Shown: positions 1 to 5,097 of the stretch, in pieces
Layout of the letters: each line of letters opens with the position of its first letter
Numbering within the stretch: the stretch's first letter is position 1
NCBI GenBank assembly: GCA_013204685.1
Contig: JABMSC010000228.1
Location: 1-5,722, forward strand
DNA from: Candidatus Omnitrophota bacterium
Lineage (GTDB): Bacteria; Omnitrophota; Gorgyraeia; Tantalellales; Tantalellaceae
DNA: 5,722 nt
Direction of reading: 5' to 3'
Translations under genes and position numbers: made by a program
The notes under the pieces: model-generated
What the model was told of the DNA's origin: nothing
The model's input: only the letters and a program-made list of their open reading frames with translations
Database searches by the model: none

Positions 1-441
1 AATTATGATCTTACCCTCATCTATATTCCGGGTCTCGGTAAGGTAATCATAAGCCGCTTCCGCATCGAGATAGGTCCCCGCCTCTGAGGCGAATCCGTGA
101 CTTTTTCCATAACCCCGGTAATCAAAAATAAACACATTAAGCCCTAAACCATTTAATATCCTTATTATATCCATCCGGTGACTAATGTTCCCGGCATTAC
201 CGTGACATAGAAGAACCGTCGCCCTGTCCTCCGGAGAAGGAATAAACCATCCGTTCAATTGTACTCCGTCAGCTGAGCGGAAATACACGTCCTCATAAGG
301 CAGCCCTATGGATTTTGGAGTAGCCGAGATGTACTTATTCGGAAAATATATATTGCTCCACTCAAACCACCTGGCAAATAGAACTAAAAAAGCTATTAAT
401 AATACTATTGAGATAAAATAGATAACTATTTTCAAAAGCAT
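1..441 (-). CDS. Membrane-anchored alpha/beta hydrolase, 3' part cut off by the window edge
   Basis: The reading frame is open from an ATG at 441 to the left edge and gives 147 residues without a stop. Residues 4-23 form one hydrophobic helix with a short basic start (MLLK), so it is probably an N-terminal membrane anchor with the enzyme domain outside the cytoplasm. The fold signature follows: a strand ending in LLCHGNAGN (about 77-85), which carries the oxyanion-hole HG, then FDYRGYGKS (about 106-114), typical of the BEM46/YfhR/ABHD13-like serine hydrolases. The frame stops just as the strand before the expected GxSxG nucleophile elbow begins (KIII at the edge), so no catalytic residue can be checked. 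The start is supported by GAGGAG five bases upstream. It lies 15 nt after the OsmC gene on the same strand and is probably co-transcribed with it. The substrate is unknown; members of this group are usually annotated only as hydrolases. Confidence 0.88.
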   Translation of the reverse strand, partial: MLLKIVIYFISIVLLIAFLVLFARWFEWSNIYFPNKYISATPKSIGLPYEDVYFRSADGVQLNGWFIPSPEDRATVLLCHGNAGNISHRMDIIRILNGLGLNVFIFDYRGYGKSHGFASEAGTYLDAEAAYDYLTETRNIDEGKIII

Positions 442-446
442 GATCG

Positions 447-452
447 CTCCTC
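447..452 (-). promoter_or_regulatory. Ribosome binding site of the alpha/beta hydrolase gene
   Basis: The minus strand reads GAGGAG five bases before the ATG at 441. It lies in the 15-nt gap after the OsmC stop codon and fixes the hydrolase start. Confidence 0.75.
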
Positions 453-456
453 GCGC

Positions 457-852
457 CTACTCTTCCCCGACCTCAATCTTTATCTCGGGCAGTTTATGTA
501 ATGTGTTATGCAAAATGCAACTTTCAGCGGCTGCAATAAAAGCCTTTTTTCTCCCGCCAAGCTTGGCATTTGGTGTTTCGAAAGATAGATATATGTGCTC
601 TACCCGTTTCTTTTCACTGTCGTAATCCCAATCCACATCTACCGAAAGCCCGTCTGCATCTAAATTCGCTGTCTTCAGATATCTCGCAGCAAAAAAAGAC
701 GAACAGGAAGCAATGGCAGCCACAAAAGCTTCCGGCGGCGTTGGCCCCTGGTTGCCTCCGCCCATTTCTTCCGGGAGATCAATAATAAGCTCATGATCCC
801 TGATATTAGCTTTAAAGCCGGCTTTTCCATTAAATTCAACTTGCATTTTCAT
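457..852 (-). CDS. OsmC/Ohr family protein
   Basis: This is a 131-residue protein, about the normal length for the OsmC/Ohr superfamily. Members with full activity reduce organic or fatty-acid hydroperoxides using two cysteines and act in the cytoplasm as dimers. Both cysteines are present: Cys50 in AIASCSSFF, at the start of the central helix, and Cys112 in ESCILHNTL. The stretch GPTPPEAFVAAIASC (about 36-50) matches the family pattern of a GPTP-type turn leading into the cysteine helix. The conserved pieces do not separate OsmC, Ohr and the YhfA-like branch, so I give no symbol. The thiol peroxidase role is known for the family and inferred here. The start is supported by GGGAG seven bases upstream of the ATG; ATG codon 3 is a less likely alternative. 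It is the first gene of a two-gene unit with the downstream hydrolase, and its promoter region contains a 35-bp palindrome. Confidence 0.93.
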   Translation of the reverse strand: MKMQVEFNGKAGFKANIRDHELIIDLPEEMGGGNQGPTPPEAFVAAIASCSSFFAARYLKTANLDADGLSVDVDWDYDSEKKRVEHIYLSFETPNAKLGGRKKAFIAAAESCILHNTLHKLPEIKIEVGEE

Positions 853-859
853 ATTAATA

Positions 860-864
860 CTCCC
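860..864 (-). promoter_or_regulatory. Ribosome binding site of the OsmC gene
   Basis: The minus strand reads GGGAG seven bases before the ATG at 852. This supports codon 1 over the second ATG two codons later. Confidence 0.65.
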
Positions 865-875
865 GTTTGTTTTCC

Positions 876-881
876 ACTATA
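876..881 (-). promoter_or_regulatory. Candidate -10 box of the OsmC-hydrolase operon
   Basis: The minus strand reads TATAGT, one mismatch from TATAAT, about 24 bases before the OsmC ATG. At the usual spacing the -35 position falls at about 899-904, inside the left arm of the palindrome, and is a poor match to TTGACA. Either the promoter is weak and activator-dependent, or the true promoter lies elsewhere in the spacer. Confidence 0.35.
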
Positions 882-890
882 CGCTACTTG

Positions 891-925
891 TCCCGTTAGA
901 AATTCGTTCAGAATTTGTAACGGGA
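891..925. repeat. 35-bp near-perfect palindrome in the divergent spacer
   Basis: The arms TCCCGTTAGAAATTC (891-905) and GAATTTGTAACGGGA (911-925) are inverted copies matching at 14 of 15 positions; the only mismatch is 899/917. The loop is GTTCA. No T-run follows on either strand, so it is not a normal intrinsic terminator. It lies between the divergent OsmC and glycosyltransferase genes. It would cover the -35 region of the candidate OsmC promoter and sit upstream of the glycosyltransferase promoter. It could be a regulator-binding site or a dispersed REP/MITE-like element; the window holds only one copy. The 7-mer TCCCGTT of the left arm also occurs at 861-867. Confidence 0.8.
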
Positions 926-962
926 TATACTATCATATATAGCATTATCCTTCCCTCCATTA

Positions 963-968
963 TATAAT
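963..968 (+). promoter_or_regulatory. -10 box of the glycosyltransferase gene, probable leaderless start
   Basis: A perfect TATAAT is followed by six bases and then the ATG at 975, so transcription would begin at or next to the A of the start codon. No Shine-Dalgarno sequence precedes this ATG on the plus strand. The -35 position (about 939-945) holds only a weak match such as ATAGCA. A leaderless mRNA is therefore the simplest reading, although a farther upstream promoter cannot be excluded. Confidence 0.5.
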
Positions 969-974
969 AATCCC

Positions 975-1811
975 ATGAACACTCAACCATTCTTTTCGGT
1001 CATAATACCTACCTATAACAGGGCATATTTTTTGAAGAAGGCGGTGGATTCTGTTCTTGAGCAGACCTTCTCTGATCTGGAACTTATCATAATTGATGAC
1101 GGTTCAGAGGATGAGACAAGTGAACTTATCTCCTCCTACAACGATGAAAGAATTATATGTCTTCATCAGAAAAATCACGGTGTATCAAATGCCCGCAATA
1201 ACGGACTTAAAAAAGCCAAGGGCCGCTTCATAGCTTTTCTGGACTCTGACGACTGGTGGGAAAAAGAAAAACTCGAAAAAACCTTAAAACACATAAAGCG
1301 CTTCCCGAATATAAAAATATTCCATACTGATGAAGTCTGGTACCAGAGAGGGGAGCTGCTCCGCCAGAAAGAAAAGCACCGTAAACCTTCGGGCCGGGTA
1401 TATAAAAATGCCCTCCCCTTGTGCTGCATAAGCATATCAACCGCCGTGATAGACAAAGCGGTTTTTGAGGAAACAGGCATATTCGATGAAAGTATGGAAG
1501 CGTGTGAAGACTATGACTTCTGGCTCAGGGCAACAAACAAATTCGAGGTACTGCTTATCCCGGAAGGATTGACCTTAAAGGACGGCGGCCGACCAGATCA
1601 GCTTTCTTCAAGCGTATGGGGACTCGACCGGTTCAGGATAAAGGCCCTTGAGAAAATGCTTTCCTCAGGTGAATTATCACCGGGGGATTATTCCGCCACT
1701 CTTAAAGAGTTGAATAAAAAGTGTGAGGTTTTTGCTGCGGGGTCGGAGAAAAGGGGAAAGAAAGATGCTGCCCTTTCCTGCAGAAATCTTCCAAATAAAT
1801 ATAAAACTTAA
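975..1811 (+). CDS. Glycosyltransferase family 2 (GT-A fold)
   Basis: The 278-residue product has the classic family 2 layout. SVIIPTYNR (8-16) is the first nucleotide-binding strand, IIIDDGSED (38-46) contacts the nucleotide base, and GVSNARNNGL (69-78) follows. FLDSDDWW (88-95) carries the metal-binding DxD motif at Asp90-Ser91-Asp92, and EDYDFWLRA (178-186) carries the acidic residues usually needed for catalysis. The distal DGGRPDQLS (203-211) and the helical WGLDRFRIKALEKML after it define a recurrent subtype. Family members move a sugar from a nucleotide donor to a glycan, lipid or protein acceptor on the cytoplasmic side; the donor and acceptor here are unknown. No membrane segment is seen. 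The ATG is right because the GT strand begins only seven residues later, but there is no ribosome binding site, which suggests leaderless translation. No other glycan gene is nearby, so it appears to be transcribed alone. It ends one base from the convergent MscS gene. Confidence 0.93.
   Translation: MNTQPFFSVIIPTYNRAYFLKKAVDSVLEQTFSDLELIIIDDGSEDETSELISSYNDERIICLHQKNHGVSNARNNGLKKAKGRFIAFLDSDDWWEKEKLEKTLKHIKRFPNIKIFHTDEVWYQRGELLRQKEKHRKPSGRVYKNALPLCCISISTAVIDKAVFEETGIFDESMEACEDYDFWLRATNKFEVLLIPEGLTLKDGGRPDQLSSSVWGLDRFRIKALEKMLSSGELSPGDYSATLKELNKKCEVFAAGSEKRGKKDAALSCRNLPNKYKT
1745..1791 (-). terminator. Possible terminator of the aldolase-MscS operon
   Basis: Beyond the MscS stop codon the minus strand can form a stem pairing GAAGAT with ATCTTC/ATCTTTC and CTGC with GCAG (1760-1791), with a small internal bulge. 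A T-rich but interrupted stretch follows (TTTCTTTCCCCTTTT). It lies inside the convergent glycosyltransferase gene. The bulge and the C-interrupted tail make this weak; no better terminator was found. Confidence 0.22.
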
Positions 1812-1812
1812 G

Positions 1813-2889
1813 TTATTCTTTTGCCATTTTAATTGAATCCGATCCCGGATTCCAGTCCAGCGTGCGAATGGGGAACGGTATAACAATGCCCTCTTTGTCG
1901 TACCGCTTCTTGAGACGTTTTATGAATTCGTGCTTAACCAGATAACCATCTACAAACTCTTTTACCCTGAGCACAACCTTGAAATCTATACTGGAGTCAT
2001 TGAAGGTGTGGTAACGCATAAAGGGATCAAACCCCGGAACTCCTCCCTCCACTTCACTCACGATCTCTCTGGCAACATCAAGTGTTACTTTTTCAACATG
2101 CTCCAGATCCGAATCGTAATGCACGCCTAGCTGGATCAGTATTGCCATTTCCTTCTGTGGGTAATAATAGTTTAAAACGCGCGCGCCTACAAGAACCTTA
2201 TTCGGGATAACAACAACATTATTAGGAAGCTGCTTCACCCAGGTTGAACGCCACCCAATTTTTTCGACATAACCCTCTTCACCTGATTCAAGCTGTATAA
2301 AATGTCCGATAGCAAAAGGCTTATCGATAACGATCTGGATGCCCGCAAAAAAGTTCTCCATAGTGGGCTGCAATGCCAGAGCGATCGCCAGTGATCCTAC
2401 ACCCAGCGATGCTAATATCGGTGTAATTGACACGCCGAAACTGTCCAGGAGGATCAAAAGACCAAGGCCTATGACAACCACGCGGATAATAACATGCACC
2501 ACGCCTTTTGAATCTTTCAATATCTGCACCTTCTCAGAATACAGCTCAATAATCCCCATAAATAAGCGATTTACCAGCATAATGATCGCTATGATGGTAA
2601 CTGCCTTGAAAGCTATATCGACAAAGGCTAAGAGTTCACTGTCAGTACCGAACTGAAAAATATTATCCAGTAAAAAGATACCGCTTGCGAATATCAAGAG
2701 TAAAAGCGGTAAGTCAAGCGCGTGTAAGACAATATCGTCAAGTTTCGTGGAAGTCCTGACTGCAAAAGCCCTGATCCTGGAAAATACAATTTTTTTCAGG
2801 ATAAAAAGCACACTGACCCAAAGAAAATACAGGACGGGCACATATATTGCCGGATGTATGTTTATTCCTAATGTGGTGAGATCTTTCAT
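1813..2889 (-). CDS. MscS-family small-conductance mechanosensitive ion channel
   Basis: The 358-residue product opens under membrane tension and releases solutes during osmotic downshock, by analogy with MscS; it would sit in the inner membrane as a heptamer. Predicted helices lie at about 13-34, 58-78 and 86-113, followed by a helix at 129-150 and the pore-lining helix at about 155-187. That helix is rich in Gly and Ala (LASLGVGSLAIALALQ) and leads into the family signature PTMENFFAGI. The cytoplasmic beta domain follows, with the typical GYVEKIGWRSTWV (206-218) and the NNVVVIPN strand (223-230). The vestibule domain ends with the conserved IPFPIRTLD (337-345). The protein is longer than the roughly 286-residue MscS of E. 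coli because it has two more N-terminal helices. The gene begins 21 nt after the aldolase stop and lacks a clear Shine-Dalgarno sequence at normal spacing. Co-transcription with the aldolase is likely. Confidence 0.94.
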   Translation of the reverse strand: MKDLTTLGINIHPAIYVPVLYFLWVSVLFILKKIVFSRIRAFAVRTSTKLDDIVLHALDLPLLLLIFASGIFLLDNIFQFGTDSELLAFVDIAFKAVTIIAIIMLVNRLFMGIIELYSEKVQILKDSKGVVHVIIRVVVIGLGLLILLDSFGVSITPILASLGVGSLAIALALQPTMENFFAGIQIVIDKPFAIGHFIQLESGEEGYVEKIGWRSTWVKQLPNNVVVIPNKVLVGARVLNYYYPQKEMAILIQLGVHYDSDLEHVEKVTLDVAREIVSEVEGGVPGFDPFMRYHTFNDSSIDFKVVLRVKEFVDGYLVKHEFIKRLKKRYDKEGIVIPFPIRTLDWNPGSDSIKMAKE

Positions 2890-2910
2890 AGTTTAATCGT
2901 TATCCCTTAT

Positions 2911-3882
2911 TTATCCTTTTCCCGCACTCCCAAGCACATTCTCATTCTTATGCTTATACATCTCAACAAGTGCGTCGCGGGCAGGGCCTAAATATTTTCT
3001 GGGATCAAATTCCTTTGGTTTTGTAGCTAGAACTTCCCGGATCTTAGCGGTCATAGCAAGGCGGCCGTCAGAATCTATGTTTATTTTACATACAGACGAT
3101 TGTGCGGCTTTGCGCAGCTGATCCTCCGGAACACCTACAGCATTTTCAAGATCCCCGCCATACTTATTTATCATATCAACATATTCGGGCATAACTGAGC
3201 TTGCGCCGTGAAGAACAATTGGGAATCCTGGTATTCTCTCTTCAACTTCTTCAAGTATATCAAACCTGAGTGGCGGAACTTCTTCTCCTGGTCCGAGTTT
3301 AAATTTATAAGCACCGTGTGAAGTGCCGATAGAAATGGCCAGTGAATCCACACCTGTTTTGGCGACAAATTCTTCCACTTCTTCAGGCTTTGTATAATGC
3401 GATACCTCGTGCTGCACATCGTCTTCAATACCTGCAAGAACTCCCAACTCACCTTCGACGGATACACCGTGCTTGTGGGCATATTCAACCACTTTCTTGG
3501 TTAAAACTATGTTATCTTCGAACGAGTGAGCCGACCCGTCGATCATAACCGAGGAAAAACCGGACTCAATACATGAAACACATAGCTCATAAGAATCGCC
3601 GTGGTCAAGATGTAAGGCAACGGGTATATTGGAACCGGCATCTTTCACTATTGCCATGGCCCCTTCGGCCATATATTTCAATAAGATCTGGTTTGCATAC
3701 TTTCTTGCGCCGGAAGACACCTGCAGAATAACGGGAGAATTAGTTTCTATACAGGCGGTCATAATAGCCTGAAGCTGTTCCATATTGTTAAAATTATACC
3801 CCGGGACGGCATATTTACCGTCCACGGCCTTAACATACATATCTTTTGTCGGCGTAAGTCCTAAATCCTTGTAACTGTGCAT
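2911..3882 (-). CDS. fba: Class II (metal-dependent) fructose-bisphosphate aldolase
   Basis: The enzyme splits fructose 1,6-bisphosphate into dihydroxyacetone phosphate and glyceraldehyde 3-phosphate in glycolysis and runs in reverse in gluconeogenesis; it is cytoplasmic. The product has 323 residues from the chosen ATG. VALHLDHG (88-95) carries the catalytic Asp94 and zinc ligand His95, VEGELG (142-147) an acidic pair, GTSHGAYKF (186-194) zinc ligand His189, and VLHGASS (223-229) zinc ligand His225. NIDSDGR (268-274) is the phosphate/substrate loop. The N-terminal YAVPGYNFNNMEQLQAI is typical of the long class II enzymes; the closely related tagatose-bisphosphate aldolases cannot be excluded from sequence alone. 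An in-frame ATG at 3894 would add four residues (MENK). I prefer 3882 because GGAG lies six bases upstream of it and the family normally starts near SYKDLGL. A good promoter lies at 3943-3971, and an MscS gene follows 21 nt downstream. Confidence 0.95.
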   Translation of the reverse strand: MHSYKDLGLTPTKDMYVKAVDGKYAVPGYNFNNMEQLQAIMTACIETNSPVILQVSSGARKYANQILLKYMAEGAMAIVKDAGSNIPVALHLDHGDSYELCVSCIESGFSSVMIDGSAHSFEDNIVLTKKVVEYAHKHGVSVEGELGVLAGIEDDVQHEVSHYTKPEEVEEFVAKTGVDSLAISIGTSHGAYKFKLGPGEEVPPLRFDILEEVEERIPGFPIVLHGASSVMPEYVDMINKYGGDLENAVGVPEDQLRKAAQSSVCKINIDSDGRLAMTAKIREVLATKPKEFDPRKYLGPARDALVEMYKHKNENVLGSAGKG

Positions 3883-3888
3883 TTTATT

Positions 3889-3892
3889 CTCC
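3889..3892 (-). promoter_or_regulatory. Ribosome binding site deciding the aldolase start
   Basis: The minus strand reads GGAG, then six bases, then the ATG at 3882. The GGAG overlaps the first codons of the longer frame that opens at 3894, and no such signal precedes that ATG. The shorter start is therefore favoured. Confidence 0.6.
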
Positions 3893-3942
3893 ATTTCGTT
3901 TCGTTTGAATTCTTGTACCCTGACATCAATAATTAAGGAAGT

Positions 3943-3971
3943 ATTCTATCAATTTTCCGGGGCAATACCAA
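3943..3971 (-). promoter_or_regulatory. Sigma70-type promoter of the aldolase-MscS operon
   Basis: On the minus strand TTGGTA (3966-3971, four of six matches to TTGACA) is separated by exactly 17 bases from TAGAAT (3943-3948, five of six matches to TATAAT). It lies in the 110-nt gap between the ATP-grasp and aldolase genes and would give a 5' leader of roughly 55 nt. No clear terminator for the upstream ATP-grasp gene is seen in the same gap, so some read-through into the aldolase is possible. Confidence 0.6.
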
Positions 3972-4004
3972 GTGTTTTTTAAATAGTTGGCTCGATCCAA
4001 GCAC

Positions 4005-5093
4005 CTACAAGCTTGAATACCTAAGCTTCCCTGCCCTATCCAAACGCTTCAGTTCCCTGATCATCCTTTGAGCGATATTACAAGTCCTTACTTTTGGAAA
4101 GCCGGGAAACATGTTTACGTCTATAACGTAAACATCTTTCAGGTCGCCGCTTACAATAACATCAATTCCGGCCAGCTTAAGATCCAAAGCTTTCAATGCT
4201 TTTTTGGCCGTTTTTTCTATTCTGGTAAGCATATCTTTCGGGATCACCTTTAAAAGCCCCGGGGCTCCACGCCCGCCCTGTGAAATATTAGTTGTCACTG
4301 ACTCAGCATTATTCCGCCTGGGGTAAACATAAAGAACCTTATCAAAGAAGACGTAGACCCTGAAGTCTACCTTGTCCCCTCTTATGTGCAGAGGATCGAT
4401 CGCTTCCTCTATCAGGAGGTCTTTGTAGCTCAATAATTTTCTCAAGAAAACATTATTCCCTGTCTCATCGCGAAACCTCCATCCGTGATCAGACCTGCGG
4501 CTTATGATCTTTTCCTTTTTAAGTCCGAAATTTGTCTGCCAGTTTCCAAGTTCTAAATAGGTGATGCCTTTGCCCATAGAACCGCACCGGGGTTTGATGA
4601 AAAGTTTTTTTCCTTTTTCCAGCATTTCTTTTATTTCTTTCACGCTCCTTGTCTTGATGGTGGAAGGCACTTTTATCCCTGACCTTTTCAAGACATCCAA
4701 TACGGTCTTTTTGTCTCTGTATTCAGAAGAGAGGACCGGGTCATTTATGTAAAGAACCTTTTTCCCGGGATAATGCTTTTTTACAGAAAGGGCCATTTCT
4801 TTGCAAAACCTGTTGAACTTGTGATAAAAGGTGAGGTTCCCGTAAAGACCCCGATACTCACGGTTTTCGATAAATTTATTCCAATACTTAAATGGGAAGA
4901 ACGGAAAAATGATTATTTTGTTGCTCTCTAATTCAGGCAGGCGCCCTTTTAAGAACTCTTTATACTGACGGGTTTCGTAATTAAAACCCTGTTTACGCGT
5001 AAAGTTGGCTTCACGGTTAAGTTTATTATGCGAATCGTAGTCACCCTTATCGCCTATAGTAAAAATATTAATGCTGTTTTTCTTTCGTTTCAT
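4005..5093 (-). CDS. ATP-grasp enzyme of unassigned specificity
   Basis: The 362-residue product carries a full ATP-grasp domain in its second half. LFIKPRCGSMGKGI (164-177) is the ATP lysine and glycine-rich loop, DLLIEEAI (225-232) the hinge to the adenine, and KVDFRVYVFF (241-250) a core strand. TTNISQGGRG (267-276) is a RimK-like loop, AGIDVIV (308-314) holds the first likely metal ligand Asp311, and VIDVNMFPGF (323-332) holds the others, Asp325 and Asn327. Such enzymes activate a carboxylate as an acyl-phosphate and join it to an amine or thiol; a minority phosphorylate other acceptors. The DVN-x-FPGF ending has Asp where RimK, LysX and D-Ala ligases have Glu, and resembles the ending of inositol-phosphate kinases of the ITPK type. 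Residues 1-120 give no recognisable motif beyond an IND strand end typical of the pre-ATP-grasp domain. It starts four bases after the LKR-like stop and has no clear Shine-Dalgarno, which suggests translational coupling. Substrate unknown. Confidence 0.85.
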   Translation of the reverse strand: MKRKKNSINIFTIGDKGDYDSHNKLNREANFTRKQGFNYETRQYKEFLKGRLPELESNKIIIFPFFPFKYWNKFIENREYRGLYGNLTFYHKFNRFCKEMALSVKKHYPGKKVLYINDPVLSSEYRDKKTVLDVLKRSGIKVPSTIKTRSVKEIKEMLEKGKKLFIKPRCGSMGKGITYLELGNWQTNFGLKKEKIISRRSDHGWRFRDETGNNVFLRKLLSYKDLLIEEAIDPLHIRGDKVDFRVYVFFDKVLYVYPRRNNAESVTTNISQGGRGAPGLLKVIPKDMLTRIEKTAKKALKALDLKLAGIDVIVSGDLKDVYVIDVNMFPGFPKVRTCNIAQRMIRELKRLDRAGKLRYSSL

Positions 5094-5097
5094 AGGC

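Noticed and set aside
440..785. Two plus-strand open frames (440-625 and 570-785)
   Set aside because: They lie antisense within the OsmC gene, show no family motif, and have compositions typical of a shadow frame.
1175..1480. Minus-strand open frames inside the glycosyltransferase gene
   Set aside because: The plus-strand frame carries a complete set of family 2 motifs; the antisense products have no recognisable domain or ribosome binding site.
1835..1852. Perfect 7-bp hairpin GAATCCG-ATCC-CGGATTC near the end of the MscS gene, as a terminator for the glycosyltransferase
   Set aside because: No T-run follows on the plus strand, and on the minus strand the sequence after it is coding and mixed. 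It encodes the C-terminal NPGSDS and is probably incidental.
2339..2656. 105-residue plus-strand frame opposite the MscS gene
   Set aside because: It overlaps the strongly conserved pore and beta-domain coding region on the other strand and has no motif of its own.
3171..3548. Open frames on both strands within the aldolase gene
   Set aside because: They overlap the aldolase active-site coding region in other frames and resemble no protein family.
3975..4015. Terminator after the ATP-grasp gene
   Set aside because: Only a 4-bp stem (TTGG/CCAA) and a short CAAGCTTG palindrome are seen, with an A-run instead of a T-run on the minus strand.
4005..5093. Assignment of the ATP-grasp protein as RimK or LysX
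   Set aside because: It is longer than those enzymes, lacks the Glu-x-Asn metal motif, and no LysW-like carrier or lysine biosynthesis gene is visible nearby.
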